A DNA stretch of 64,000 nucleotides, from positions 1,178,001 through 1,242,000 of the forward strand of contig OZ239146.1 of NCBI GenBank assembly GCA_965194515.1, written 5' to 3'. A program made the position numbers and the translations under genes. Source of the stretch: Acidimicrobilacustris europaeus. GTDB taxonomy: Bacteria > Actinomycetota > Acidimicrobiia > Acidimicrobiales > Acidimicrobilacustridaceae. Every line of letters starts with the position of its first letter. Positions within the stretch are counted from its first letter, which is position 1. The notes beneath the pieces are model-generated. The model saw only the letters and a program-made list of their open reading frames with translations, did not search any database and was not told the origin of the DNA. Positions 17,581 to 26,463 of the stretch are shown one piece after another.

Positions 17581-17997
17581 ATGAGCCTATGGACACCAGA
17601 TGGCGAGGTTCCCGTCGACCGTTCCGGAGCCGAAGAACGCCCGGCCACCAGCGCATCCGAAATGCTCGGAGGCCCCAATCTTGACGACCTTTCCCCAGAG
17701 GAACGGGCCCAAGCCGAAGAAATGATCGCCCGCATGGCCGAGGTGCAGCGCCAGTTGCTCTCGCATCCCGCTTCGGTCTTCGTGGCCAATCACCTCATGG
17801 GCCTCTATGAACTCGCCGCTGTGCACCTCGACCAGCCCGAACCCAAATACGACGAAGTCCGCCTTGCGATCGACGCGATGACGTCAATGCTCGATGCCAC
17901 CGAGGACCGACTTTCCGAGAGCGGCGCAGAACTTCGCCAAGCCCTCACCGTGCTGCAAACCGTCTACGTCCAACGGGTGAACGCTTCAGAGTCTTGA
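17581..17997 (+). CDS. DUF1844-like protein
   Basis: A 138-residue soluble protein without a known function. The C-terminal two thirds (from about residue 38, LSPEERAQAEEM onward) are helical and resemble the DUF1844 family, which in Actinobacteria is often found beside infC. The N-terminal 35 residues look disordered. ATG 17581 is preceded by a purine stretch (AAAGAGAG). The gene is divergent from infC and convergent with the cold-shock-like gene, 12 bases apart. No enzymatic motif is visible. Confidence 0.8.
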   Translation: MSLWTPDGEVPVDRSGAEERPATSASEMLGGPNLDDLSPEERAQAEEMIARMAEVQRQLLSHPASVFVANHLMGLYELAAVHLDQPEPKYDEVRLAIDAMTSMLDATEDRLSESGAELRQALTVLQTVYVQRVNASES

Positions 17998-18009
17998 AGC
18001 CCCTTGGAC

Positions 18010-18249
18010 CTATCGGGCAATGGCGGCGATGGCGACCGCTTCCCATCGACCCGTTCTGCCCGGAGCGACCGAGAAGGAAACATCTGCACCGACAGTGATC
18101 GATCGGGTTCCGTCGACAATTGCCGTGCAATGGAATGGGTACTGCGTTCCGTCATCCCGACGAACAACACCGATTCCTCGTGGATCGTCGAATGACGCGA
18201 CGACTCCCCTGCCATCGCTCAACGGCACGACCTGCGGAGCAGTCGACAT
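18010..18249 (-). CDS. divergent cold-shock-domain-like protein
   Basis: A 79-residue protein that can be aligned with bacterial cold-shock proteins over its whole length: GRGVVASFDDPRGIGVVRRD, then YPFHC, then VGADVSFSVAPG. The RNA-binding aromatic residues are largely lost: the RNP1 position reads RGIGVV (24-29) in place of KGFGFI, and RNP2 reads YPFHC (37-41) in place of VFVHF. Nucleic acid binding is therefore uncertain. The ATG lies two bases after the hisG stop, so it is probably cotranscribed with hisG. Confidence 0.7.
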   Translation of the reverse strand: MSTAPQVVPLSDGRGVVASFDDPRGIGVVRRDDGTQYPFHCTAIVDGTRSITVGADVSFSVAPGRTGRWEAVAIAAIAR

Positions 18250-18251
18250 CG

Positions 18252-19127
18252 TTACGGAACGATCTTGGAAATGGGAAGTTCGAGGATGTCGGTCGCACCA
18301 GCATCGGACAGCGCCGGAATGAGCACGTTGATGCCACTCTTCTCGACAACTGATTCGACGGCGTAGCCCGCTCCACCGAACAGTTCATTCACCGTCGGCG
18401 ACTTCATTGACGGAAGAACGGCAATGACTGCATTCAGGCGGTCAGTAGGAACATTCAACTTCACCAACACTTTGCCGCGTGCATCGAGAACACCCTCGAG
18501 CAAAGTACGCAATTGACGCATTGCATGTGCCTTCGCCGGGTCGGCATAGGACTGCGGATTGGCGATCATCTCGGTGTAGGACACCAGGATCGTGTCGATG
18601 ATCTTTAAGCCAGCAGCGCGAAGCGCGCTTCCTGTTTCAGTGATGTCGACGATGCAGTCGACAATGTCAGGAACCTTTGCTTCGGTAGCGCCGTAGGAAA
18701 GCTTGATATCGGCGTTGATGCCCTTGTCGGCAAAATACCGACGAGTGAGTGCGGGATATTCGCTCGACACCCGAACGCCCTGGGGAAGTTGGGCGACACT
18801 TTCGTAGGGAGAATCCTTGGGCACCGCAACGATGATGCGAACTGGATTACTGGTGACCTTTGAATATTTCAACTCGCCTAATGACTCGACAGTTGAGCTT
18901 GTCTCTTCGATCCAGTCGCGGCCGGTGATTCCGAGATCGAACAGGCCTTCGGCGACATAGACCGGAATTTCCTGCGGCCGAAGGATGCGAACGTCGATGA
19001 CTCGTGGGTCGTCGATCGTTGCCTTGTACTGGACGGAGGAATCGCGCGACACCTTGAGGTCAGCGGCTTCAAAAAGTTCGAGTGTCGCTTTTTCCAGCGA
19101 TCCCTTGGGCAGAACGAGCTTGAGCAT
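18252..19127 (-). CDS. hisG: ATP phosphoribosyltransferase, long form
   Basis: First committed step of histidine synthesis, joining ATP and PRPP. The 291-residue product has the catalytic domains (about 1-210), including the conserved segment near VDCIVDITETGSALRAAGL with the PRPP-binding region. A C-terminal ACT-like regulatory domain (about 215-291) is typical of the histidine-inhibited hexameric form, so no HisZ partner is needed. The start ATG 19127 follows TAGGTT by six bases, predicting a leaderless mRNA. Other his genes are not in the window. Confidence 0.96.
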   Translation of the reverse strand: MLKLVLPKGSLEKATLELFEAADLKVSRDSSVQYKATIDDPRVIDVRILRPQEIPVYVAEGLFDLGITGRDWIEETSSTVESLGELKYSKVTSNPVRIIVAVPKDSPYESVAQLPQGVRVSSEYPALTRRYFADKGINADIKLSYGATEAKVPDIVDCIVDITETGSALRAAGLKIIDTILVSYTEMIANPQSYADPAKAHAMRQLRTLLEGVLDARGKVLVKLNVPTDRLNAVIAVLPSMKSPTVNELFGGAGYAVESVVEKSGINVLIPALSDAGATDILELPISKIVP

Positions 19128-19133
19128 CAGACC

Positions 19134-19203
19134 AACCTACCGTCCACCTCACGCAAGATCGAAACCCATTTCCGTTCGTAAATGGCGTAACACGCCGTAG
19201 GCT
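19134..19203. promoter_or_regulatory. divergent leaderless promoters for hisG and the VIT-family gene
   Basis: The 82-base gap holds two -10 hexamers. On the minus strand TAGGTT (19134-19139) is six bases before ATG 19127. On the plus strand TAGGCT (19198-19203) is six bases before ATG 19210, with TTCGTA 17 bases upstream (19175-19180). Neither start has a Shine-Dalgarno sequence, so both mRNAs are probably leaderless. Confidence 0.5.
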
Positions 19204-19209
19204 CATCTC

Positions 19210-19905
19210 ATGGCAAGGCACAACGAGCGTCATTACACCCACCGAACAGGCTGGATCCGAGCGTCGGTGCTTGGGGCCAACGACGGCATTATCTCCACCG
19301 CTGCACTGATTCTTGGAGTCGCTGCTGCTGATTCAACCAGAACTGCCGTTCTCACCGCCGGCGTTGCCGGACTTGCCGCGGGGGCACTTTCGATGGGCCT
19401 CGGCGAATTCGTCTCGGTCAGTTCACAGCGCGACACAGAAGAAGCAGATATCGCCAAAGAGGTGTGGGAATTAGAAAACACCCCAGAGCGTGAACTCGCT
19501 GAACTCACTGCCATCTACCAAGAGAAGGGCTTGAAACACGACCTTGCCCGCGAGGTCGCAGTCGAACTCACTGCCCACAACGCTCTCGAAATTCACCTCA
19601 GCGAGGAACTTGGCTTCACCGAATCCACCCGCGCCCGACCCTTTCAGGCCGCTTGGTCGTCGATGGCAGCGTTTGCAATCGGAGCAGCACTTCCACTTCT
19701 GGCCGCCATATTTGCGCCGAATGGTTCTCGAATCCTCACGACGCTGTTCGTCTCGGTGCTTGCGCTGATCGCACTCGGCTACGCCGGAGCTCGAGCCGGC
19801 GATGCAGCCCCATTACGTCCCATGCTTCGAGTAGTCGGCGGCGGAATCGCTGCCATGGCCGCAACGATGATCATCGGCAAACTTTTTGGCGCAGCAATCG
19901 GTTAA
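19210..19905 (+). CDS. VIT1/CCC1-family Fe2+/Mn2+ transporter
   Basis: Membrane protein of 231 residues of the VIT family, proton-coupled exporters of iron or manganese. The N-terminal segment ends in HYTHRTGWIRASVLGANDGIIS, the family hallmark that opens TM1. TM1 and TM2 follow (about 20-70). A cytoplasmic charged region of helices (about 75-140, ELENTPERELAELTAIYQ) contains glutamates that bind metal in this family. Three further membrane segments cover about 145-231. Metal choice cannot be read from sequence. It is convergent with ribH, with 7 bases between the stops. Confidence 0.9.
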   Translation: MARHNERHYTHRTGWIRASVLGANDGIISTAALILGVAAADSTRTAVLTAGVAGLAAGALSMGLGEFVSVSSQRDTEEADIAKEVWELENTPERELAELTAIYQEKGLKHDLAREVAVELTAHNALEIHLSEELGFTESTRARPFQAAWSSMAAFAIGAALPLLAAIFAPNGSRILTTLFVSVLALIALGYAGARAGDAAPLRPMLRVVGGGIAAMAATMIIGKLFGAAIG

Positions 19906-19912
19906 ACGCGAC

Positions 19913-20398
19913 TTACTTTGCGATTGTTCGCAGAAGGTTGACCATTTCCAAACCGGTGCGGACGCATTCTTCGCCCTTATTGTCCTCGTCGGATGAACGA
20001 GCAAGTGCTTGTTCGAGGTTTTCGGTCGTAAGGACGCCAAAGATGACCGGCACCCCGGTTGCAAGCTGCACATCCATGATTCCGCGTGCGCATTCACCGG
20101 CCACAAAGTCATAGTGCGAGGTCTCACCGCGGATCACCGCGCCGAGACACACCACCATGTCGACCTTGCCGCTGTCGATAAGGCCTTTTGCCGCCATCGG
20201 CGCTTCATAGGCTCCTGGCACCCACACCTGAAGCACGTCGGCTTCAGAAACACCATGAACAGCGAGCGCGTTCTCGGCACCTTCGATGAGTCGGTTCGTA
20301 ATGTGGTCGTTCCAGCGCCCGCAGACGAGCCCGACGCGAATGCCGGAACCATCGACGTTGCTCGAAAGCGAGTTCGCAGCGCGGAAGTTTGATGACAT
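19913..20398 (-). CDS. ribH: 6,7-dimethyl-8-ribityllumazine synthase
   Basis: Penultimate step of riboflavin synthesis; condenses the ribityl-uracil amine with 3,4-dihydroxybutanone phosphate and forms icosahedral or pentameric shells. The 161 residues contain the substrate loop VPGAYEAPMAAKGL (about 58-71) and the phosphate-binding GAVIRGETSHYD (about 87-98) with the catalytic histidine. The start overlaps the ribBA stop as TGATG. Last gene of ribD-E-BA-H. Confidence 0.97.
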   Translation of the reverse strand: MSSNFRAANSLSSNVDGSGIRVGLVCGRWNDHITNRLIEGAENALAVHGVSEADVLQVWVPGAYEAPMAAKGLIDSGKVDMVVCLGAVIRGETSHYDFVAGECARGIMDVQLATGVPVIFGVLTTENLEQALARSSDEDNKGEECVRTGLEMVNLLRTIAK

Positions 20399-21636
20399 CA
20401 GTCGAGCCCTTCAAGCATGTGGCCCATCTTTTCGCGCTTTGTGCGGAGGTAGGCGATGTTCTCAGGATTCGGAATCGTCTCTAACGGAACCCGTTCAACG
20501 ATATCGAGGCCGAAGCCGTCAAGACCGCCGTACTTCGAGGGATTATTCGTAAGGGCTCGCATTGTCGTAATGCCGAGATCAACAAGGATCTGTGCACCGA
20601 TGCCGTACTCGCGCGAATCAATGGGGAGTCCGAGGCTTACATTTGCCTCAACGGTGTCTTGTCCTGCGTCTTGCAACGAGTACGCCCGGATCTTGTGACC
20701 GATGCCGACGCCGCGGCCTTCATGTCCACGCAGGTACACGACAACGCCGAGCCCCTCGCCGTCAATAAGTTCCATCGCCTTGTCGAGTTGGATACCGCAG
20801 TCGCAACGCAGCGAACTAAACACGTCGCCAGTGAGGCATTCGGAATGCACCCGGACAAGAACGTTGTCCTGACCCTGAACCGCACCCTTCACCAGCGCGA
20901 TGTGCTGTTGCCCGTCGAGAACGTTCTCGTAGACATAACAGGTGAAATCTCCCCACTGGGTGGGGATACGAGCCTCGGAGACTCGCTTGACCAGTTTTTC
21001 TGTCTGACGCCGATAGCGGATCAGTTCGGCGATTGAGATCAGCAAGAGATCGTGTTCTTTGCAGAACTCAACAAGATCAGGAACACGTGCCATCGTGCCA
21101 TCGTCATTGACGATTTCGCACAACACACCGGACGGGAACATTCCCGCCATGCGGGCAAGGTCAACGGCGGCCTCGGTATGACCAGCGCGCTTCAGCACAC
21201 CGCCATCGGCGTAGCGGAGAGGAAAGATGTGCCCGGGACGGGCCAGATCTCCGGGGCGCGTTGCCGGATTGATGAGCGCCTGAATCGTTGCGGCACGGTC
21301 AGCGGCCGAGATGCCGGTTGAAGTGTCGTGGCGGTAATCGACTGAATACGTGAATGCCGTGCGCTGAGCTTCGGTGTTGTCGCGCACCATGAGGGGAACT
21401 TCGAGTTCGTCGAGTCGTTCGCCGGTGAGAGGCGTACAAATCACGCCTGAGGTGTGCCGAACGAAGAACGCAATTTTCTCGGCCGTCGCTGATTCGGCAG
21501 CCATGATGAGGTCGCCTTCGTTCTCACGGTCTTCGTCGTCAACAACAACAACAATTTCACCGCGCGCGATCGCGGCGACTGCATCGGGGATAGTCGCGAA
21601 GTGCTCGGACCAATCGGAACGTTCCTGTGTGGACAT
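20398..21636 (-). CDS. ribBA: bifunctional DHBP synthase / GTP cyclohydrolase II
   Basis: Supplies both precursors of lumazine. The N-terminal RibB domain (about 1-210) has DDEDRENEGDLIMAAE with the acidic metal ligands and HTSG. The C-terminal RibA domain (about 215-412) has the zinc-binding cysteines in HSECLTGDVFSSLRCDCG and the conserved segment LRGHEGRGVGIGHK. At 412 residues both halves are full length. The start overlaps the ribE stop (TGATG). Confidence 0.98.
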   Translation of the reverse strand: MSTQERSDWSEHFATIPDAVAAIARGEIVVVVDDEDRENEGDLIMAAESATAEKIAFFVRHTSGVICTPLTGERLDELEVPLMVRDNTEAQRTAFTYSVDYRHDTSTGISAADRAATIQALINPATRPGDLARPGHIFPLRYADGGVLKRAGHTEAAVDLARMAGMFPSGVLCEIVNDDGTMARVPDLVEFCKEHDLLLISIAELIRYRRQTEKLVKRVSEARIPTQWGDFTCYVYENVLDGQQHIALVKGAVQGQDNVLVRVHSECLTGDVFSSLRCDCGIQLDKAMELIDGEGLGVVVYLRGHEGRGVGIGHKIRAYSLQDAGQDTVEANVSLGLPIDSREYGIGAQILVDLGITTMRALTNNPSKYGGLDGFGLDIVERVPLETIPNPENIAYLRTKREKMGHMLEGLD

Positions 21637-22235
21637 CAGTCCTCCTCGGACCGGGTGAGAGAAGCAAGCTGCGCCTCGATGAGACGCTCGGTGTATTTGG
21701 CCATGACATCGACCTCGAGATTGACCGGAGACCCAGGACCTTTGTGTCCCAGGGTGGTAACGGCCGAGGTATGAGGGATCACCGCAACAGTGAAACCATC
21801 GTCGAGCGGTTTAACGACGGTGAGCGAAATGCCGTCGACAGTGATCGAACCTTTTTCGACGACGTACCGAAGAAGATTTGATGGCATGCGTATCTGGAGA
21901 TCAGGTACACCCACCACAACTTCACCGACAGCGTCGACGTGGCCCTGCACGAGATGACCACCAAGTCGATCTTCAAGACGAACGGGGCGCTCGAGATTGA
22001 CGGGGTCACCCGCCGAAAGTGCTCCGAGATTGGTGCGGTTGAAGGTCTCGTCGCTGACATCGGCTTCCCACCATCCGGCCAAAGCATCGAACGCAACAAT
22101 CGTGAGGCAGCAGCCGTTCACCGCAGTGGAATCGCCGATCGACGCACCCTCGATCACCGTCGAACAGTTGATGCGAAGACGCGAGCCATCACGAGATGCC
22201 ACGGTTCCGAGTTCTTCAACAATTCCGGTGAACAT
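21636..22235 (-). CDS. ribE: riboflavin synthase alpha chain
   Basis: Dismutates two 6,7-dimethyl-8-ribityllumazines to riboflavin and the ribityl-uracil amine. The 199-residue product shows the internal duplication of the family: two lumazine-binding barrels, the first beginning MFTGIVEELG and the second near HLVQGHVDAVGEV. It starts two bases after the ribD stop. Confidence 0.97.
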   Translation of the reverse strand: MFTGIVEELGTVASRDGSRLRINCSTVIEGASIGDSTAVNGCCLTIVAFDALAGWWEADVSDETFNRTNLGALSAGDPVNLERPVRLEDRLGGHLVQGHVDAVGEVVVGVPDLQIRMPSNLLRYVVEKGSITVDGISLTVVKPLDDGFTVAVIPHTSAVTTLGHKGPGSPVNLEVDVMAKYTERLIEAQLASLTRSEED

Positions 22236-22237
22236 AT

Positions 22238-23221
22238 TCAGGCCTCGATCTCGAGACGAAGATCGTCCCCCACCCGAGCCACGTCCACAATTCGACCTCG
22301 CCAGAGCTGGCCAATCGTGGGAACTCCCGGCCCAGAGAACAACCCAATAGCGTCATCCCCACCGAAAAAGGCCGGTGCCACATAGATCACGTACCGATCC
22401 ACCAAACCCGCCTCGTGGAATGCCTTGGCCACCGTGGCCCCGCCCTCAACCATGACCTGGAGTACTCCCCGATCGCCTAAATCTTCGAGAATCGCAGAGA
22501 GTTCGCCCGAGAGTTCGAGGCAGGGCTGGATCGCCGCATCGGCAGGGGCCGACCCCAAAACCACACGTAGAGGTTCGGTGTCGCCCGAACCCTGTTCCGC
22601 ACGTGGAAGGCGAACCGTGAGCATTGGGTTATCGGATCGGACTGTGCCAGCACCAACAATGATCGCGTCGCTGTCAGCACGGAGCCGGTGTGCATCGAGT
22701 CGCGCCTCGTCGCCGGTGATCCACTGCGAACTGCCGTCGGGGGCAGCGGTGCGACCATCGAGGGTGGCGGCAAGTTTCAGCACAACGAAAGGTCGACCAG
22801 TCTCACGGTGGTGAAGATACGGAGCCAGTTGGCGAGAGACCTCTTCGGAGCAGCAACCAATCTCAACTTCGATTCCCGCTGAACGGAGGCGTGCGATGCC
22901 CTGACCAGAAACATTTGAATCGGGATCGGCGACACCAACGACAACGCGGGCAACTCCAGCGGCAATCACTGCTTCAGCACACGGCGGCGTAAGGCCATGG
23001 TGGGAACAAGGCTCGAGAGTCACATAAAGCGTCGATCCCTTGGCCGCATCGCCCGCAGCAGTAAGCGCCATGACTTCGGCGTGATCACCGGTGCGACCGT
23101 CGGTAGCGCCTTCGAATCCCGCATGGTCAGGGCGCTCAGCAGGAACAACCACCGCTCCGACCCATGGACGTGGCGCGACACGGCGTCGAACCTTGGCCGC
23201 GGCGCTTATCGCCTGGCCCAT
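22238..23221 (-). CDS. ribD: riboflavin biosynthesis deaminase/reductase
   Basis: Bifunctional: an N-terminal zinc deaminase and a C-terminal NADPH-dependent reductase acting on the pyrimidine intermediates. The deaminase has HAEV and EPCSHHGLTPPCAEAVIAAG (zinc ligands). The reductase domain (about 145-327) carries KLAATLDGRTA and VEGGATVAKAF. ATG 23221 has GAGG five bases upstream. The conserved DEAR just before this methionine suggests the N-terminus may be slightly longer, but no standard start codon is available. No FMN riboswitch is visible in the 105 bases upstream. Confidence 0.95.
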   Translation of the reverse strand: MGQAISAAAKVRRRVAPRPWVGAVVVPAERPDHAGFEGATDGRTGDHAEVMALTAAGDAAKGSTLYVTLEPCSHHGLTPPCAEAVIAAGVARVVVGVADPDSNVSGQGIARLRSAGIEVEIGCCSEEVSRQLAPYLHHRETGRPFVVLKLAATLDGRTAAPDGSSQWITGDEARLDAHRLRADSDAIIVGAGTVRSDNPMLTVRLPRAEQGSGDTEPLRVVLGSAPADAAIQPCLELSGELSAILEDLGDRGVLQVMVEGGATVAKAFHEAGLVDRYVIYVAPAFFGGDDAIGLFSGPGVPTIGQLWRGRIVDVARVGDDLRLEIEA

Positions 23222-23326
23222 GCGGGCCTCGTCAGTTGGGGTAATGGCGATAGACGTTGATCGTACCGGTTGCGACCAACAGCAGTTCAGTCCACAACCC
23301 GGTTGGCAACGGTATGTGCCGGAAAA

Positions 23327-23818
23327 TCAGTCCCCAGCGAGAAGTCGGATTGCATGCGGAATGACGTCGAGAACGGCCTCGAGACATTCAATTGTTCCTG
23401 CGGTGGAACCGGGGGTATTGAGAATGAGTGCTTGGCCTCGGGTGCCAGCCGCGCCACGCGACAAGCGACCAAGTGGGTTCACACCCCGCATCGCTTCTGC
23501 GAGACCCGGCGCTTCACGATCGAGCACCATCTTCGTTCCTTCAGGTGAAAGGTCGCGGGGACCGAACCCGGTTCCGCCCGTAGAGATAACGAGTCCGTTA
23601 AATCGTTCGGACATTTCAAAGATTGCTTCGCCAACTGTCTGAATGCCATCGGCAACGACACGGTGTTCGACAACTTCGAAACCTTCAGCTGTAAGGCGTT
23701 CCACGAGAGCGCGACCACTTTTGTCGTCGCGAGTTCCGGCTACCACTCCATCGGAAACAGTGAGGACTTTTGCAGCCAATCCAGTTGTCGGCGTTGTCAT
23801 TGCTGCGTGGTCGGTCAT
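23327..23818 (-). CDS. molybdenum cofactor biosynthesis protein, MogA/MoaB family
   Basis: Molybdopterin-binding fold protein; MogA adenylylates molybdopterin, while MoaB paralogues often lack that role. The 163-residue product shows LTVSDG near 20-25, the substrate-binding loop STGGTGFGPRDLSPE and the C-terminal LNTPGSTAG. The ATG overlaps the rsmB stop (ATGA). An internal start at MTTPTTG (residue 7) is possible. No other moa/mob genes are near, so MogA and MoaB cannot be told apart by context. Confidence 0.92.
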   Translation of the reverse strand: MTDHAAMTTPTTGLAAKVLTVSDGVVAGTRDDKSGRALVERLTAEGFEVVEHRVVADGIQTVGEAIFEMSERFNGLVISTGGTGFGPRDLSPEGTKMVLDREAPGLAEAMRGVNPLGRLSRGAAGTRGQALILNTPGSTAGTIECLEAVLDVIPHAIRLLAGD

Positions 23819-25020
23819 TCGTTCAGTTCTTTCTCGTCCGGGGGAACTCCGAGTCGGAGGATGTACATGCCATCAGTTCCTGCATCTTGCGGGAGAAGAA
23901 GAGCGCCGCGCCCGAGAGGCGTCCAAGGAGACTGTTCGACGGGACGCGCTACGAGCTCGGGGAATGTTTGCGCAGCCCATGCATCGAGTTCTGATGTCTC
24001 GGCAGCGGTGATCGTGCAAACGCTGTAGACGAGCTCGCCGCCGGGTCGAACCATTGCGACCGCTTGGGTAAACAGCCGACGCTGGATCAGCACGAGCTCA
24101 TCGATGTCCTTCTGAACAATGCGCCAACGGGCATCGGGTCGGCGACGCAGCGCGCCAAATCCAGAACATGGAGCATCGAGTAGCACGCGATCAAACGATT
24201 GTGGTCGGAATGGGGGCGCCGTTCCGTCGGCACCGACGATCTGCATATCGTTCGGACTGATGTCGAGGCGTTCTCGGTTACTCGACAACAACGTGAGTCG
24301 CGATGGACGCATATCTGCAGCAACCACGATTGCGCCATCAGCGACTAGTGCGGTGGCTTTACCACCGGGCGCTGCGCATACGTCGAGTACGAGATCGCCC
24401 GGCTGCGCATCTACTGCAGCGGCAACGAGTTGCGAGCCTTCATCTTGGATGTATCCGTCGTCGCGAGTTGTGACAACCGCAGCTTCATTCATCGCTTCAA
24501 GCGCGGCAATGGCGCGATCTACACCGAGATCCTCGGTGAGTCGGTTCACGATCCACTCGGGTTGAGAAAGTCGAATTGCATCGGTGGGCCACTCGACGGG
24601 AAGTGAGGTTGCAACCTTTCGAAGCACGGCGTTGCACAACCCGCTGATCTTCCGAGGCGCCGCTTCCACAGTCGCGCTCACCGCAGCGTGCGGGGGCGTA
24701 CCAAGAAACGCCAGCTGGAACGCACCGAGTCGGAGCCAGGTGCGCGCTGTGAGGTCGACTCGTTCAGGATCAGGAAGGAAGCGATCGATCAACCAGTCAC
24801 AAGACCGGCGCATTCGAGTGGTTCCATAGACCAGTTCCGTTACGAATCCGCGATCGCGTTGTTCGAGAGAGCTCTTGGTGAGCATCGGCGACAAAACGAT
24901 GTTTGCATACGCTCCATCGCGCTCAATGCGAATGAGTGCGTCGGCGGCGAGCTGACGTGCCGCAACGCCAGCGACGTCTCCTCGGCCACCGCCTTGTGTC
25001 TTCTTTGGCGGTGCGGTCAT
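23815..25020 (-). CDS. rsmB: 16S rRNA m5C967 methyltransferase
   Basis: Predicted SAM-dependent cytosine-C5 methyltransferase of 16S rRNA. The N-terminal NusB-like RNA-binding domain covers about 15-145. The catalytic Rossmann domain has VLDVCAAPGGKATAL, the DAPCSGFGALRRRPD motif and the catalytic-cysteine motif YSVCTITAAE. At 401 residues it is slightly shorter than E. coli RsmB but complete. It overlaps both fmt and the Mog gene by four bases. Confidence 0.95.
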   Translation of the reverse strand: MTAPPKKTQGGGRGDVAGVAARQLAADALIRIERDGAYANIVLSPMLTKSSLEQRDRGFVTELVYGTTRMRRSCDWLIDRFLPDPERVDLTARTWLRLGAFQLAFLGTPPHAAVSATVEAAPRKISGLCNAVLRKVATSLPVEWPTDAIRLSQPEWIVNRLTEDLGVDRAIAALEAMNEAAVVTTRDDGYIQDEGSQLVAAAVDAQPGDLVLDVCAAPGGKATALVADGAIVVAADMRPSRLTLLSSNRERLDISPNDMQIVGADGTAPPFRPQSFDRVLLDAPCSGFGALRRRPDARWRIVQKDIDELVLIQRRLFTQAVAMVRPGGELVYSVCTITAAETSELDAWAAQTFPELVARPVEQSPWTPLGRGALLLPQDAGTDGMYILRLGVPPDEKELNE

Positions 25021-25913
25021 TGTCCCAATCGATCATCGGAGGATGGACGGGCGCCATTACGCCACGCTGCTGCATCTTGACGTGCTTTACCTTCGGGCTG
25101 GACCACGACGAGCTCAAGAGCGCCTTGGCCGCAACCCACAACGAGACTCTCGATCGTTCCGGGCGCTCCAGCCTCTGGGCCGACAACGACTTCGTGAATC
25201 TTCAATCGGGATCCTCGGAACGTTGTCCATGCCCCGCCAAGACGAACGATCCGTTCAATTGTCGAAGCTGGCAGCGACCAGTCGATTTCGAGCTCCGCGG
25301 CAGAGATCTTCTTGGCGTAGGAGATCTCTCCACTCTGTGGCACGGCAATGGGCAGATCGGTGCTCAGCGTTTCAACAAGTAGTTCTGAGCCGAGCGCGAT
25401 GAGTCGTGCCCTCAACGTGGCCAACGTGTCGTCAGCAGCGATTGATGTGACCGTACGGGCATAGACGTCACCCGTATCGAGTTCGACTCCAATATCCATC
25501 AGGCAAACGCCCGTCTCAGCATCGCCAGCGAGAAGCGCTCGTTCTACCGGCGCAGCACCGCGCCACTTCGGCAACAACGAGAAGTGGATGTTGATCATTG
25601 GAACGAGTTCGAGAATTGATGCCGGGATGATTCGCCCGTACGCGACGACCACCGCAAGATCGGCCCCGGCGGTCAAGACATCTTCCAACTGGTCTGATAC
25701 CGAAAGACCGAGCTCCAAAGCGGCAGCTTTCACCGGCGAAGGAGACAGCTCTCCCCCACGGCCGCGTCGTTTGTCGGGACCAGAAATCACAATGGGAATC
25801 TCAAACCCAGCATCAACCAAGGCCCTCAAAGGCTCAACGGCGACTTCCGGGGTTCCGAGATACGCGAGCCGTTTCGGATGCGCCGGAGGACGCGCCAAGG
25901 TCGGTTCAGTCAT
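25017..25913 (-). CDS. fmt: methionyl-tRNA formyltransferase
   Basis: Formylates initiator Met-tRNA with 10-formyltetrahydrofolate. From ATG 25913 the product has 298 residues with the formyl-transfer motif INIHFSLLPKWRGAAPVERA (Asn, His) and the conserved VELDTGDVY. The C-terminal tRNA-binding domain starts near YAKKISAAELEIDW. The longer frame to 26006 would overlap def, so I reject it. It lies 7 bases after def, a classic pairing because formylation and deformylation act on the same Met. Confidence 0.96.
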   Translation of the reverse strand: MTEPTLARPPAHPKRLAYLGTPEVAVEPLRALVDAGFEIPIVISGPDKRRGRGGELSPSPVKAAALELGLSVSDQLEDVLTAGADLAVVVAYGRIIPASILELVPMINIHFSLLPKWRGAAPVERALLAGDAETGVCLMDIGVELDTGDVYARTVTSIAADDTLATLRARLIALGSELLVETLSTDLPIAVPQSGEISYAKKISAAELEIDWSLPASTIERIVRLGGAWTTFRGSRLKIHEVVVGPEAGAPGTIESLVVGCGQGALELVVVQPEGKARQDAAAWRNGARPSSDDRLGQ

Positions 25914-25920
25914 GAAGGTC

Positions 25921-26463
25921 TTAGGGCAGCCGAAGTCGGCCGAGGCCAACCTCTGGTTCAGGAAGTTGCCCAACACCAAGGGCTCGGAGTTCTCGAAGCG
26001 CGACACGGCTCTCGGCGAGTTGCTCCGGAGTTAAGAGCGTCTCCATGAGGATTCCCTCGAGGTGGTCGATTTCATGTTGGAACACGCGTGAGGCGAAGTC
26101 GTCGAGTTCGAGATCGAGCTCGTTGCCGTCGAGGTCGTAACCCTTCACATGGATTTCCGCCGGTCGAATAATTTCGAAGTGCAAGCCCGGGATTGAGAGA
26201 CAACCCTCGGTGAACTCCGCCTCGCCGCGGGATTCGACGATGACGGGATTGATGATGACTCCGGGCGCATCGTCGTGGTCAAAAACGAAGAAGCGTTTCT
26301 GCACCCCGATCTGCGGAGCCGCTAGACCGACCCCTGGCGCGTCGTACATCGTGACGAACATGTCTTGAACAAGGCGAGCGAATGCACCATCGACATTTGT
26401 GACCTCGGAGGCGCGCTGGGTAAGCACGGGGTCACCGATGATGCGGATCGAGTGCGGGGCCAT
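25921..26463 (-). CDS. def: peptide deformylase
   Basis: Iron/zinc metalloprotease that removes the formyl group from nascent N-terminal methionine. From ATG 26463 it has 180 residues and all three family motifs: GVGLAAPQIG (motif 1), EGCLSIPG (motif 2, metal-binding cysteine) and HEIDHLEG (motif 3, two histidines and catalytic glutamate). The ATG lies six bases after TACCCT, predicting a leaderless transcript. An upstream in-frame ATG at 26487 would overlap the divergent gene and is rejected. Confidence 0.97.
   Translation of the reverse strand: MAPHSIRIIGDPVLTQRASEVTNVDGAFARLVQDMFVTMYDAPGVGLAAPQIGVQKRFFVFDHDDAPGVIINPVIVESRGEAEFTEGCLSIPGLHFEIIRPAEIHVKGYDLDGNELDLELDDFASRVFQHEIDHLEGILMETLLTPEQLAESRVALRELRALGVGQLPEPEVGLGRLRLP

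Noticed and set aside
23222..23326. FMN riboswitch upstream of ribD
   Set aside because: The 105-base gap is too short and lacks the conserved RFN blocks such as AGGGTGAAATTCCC.
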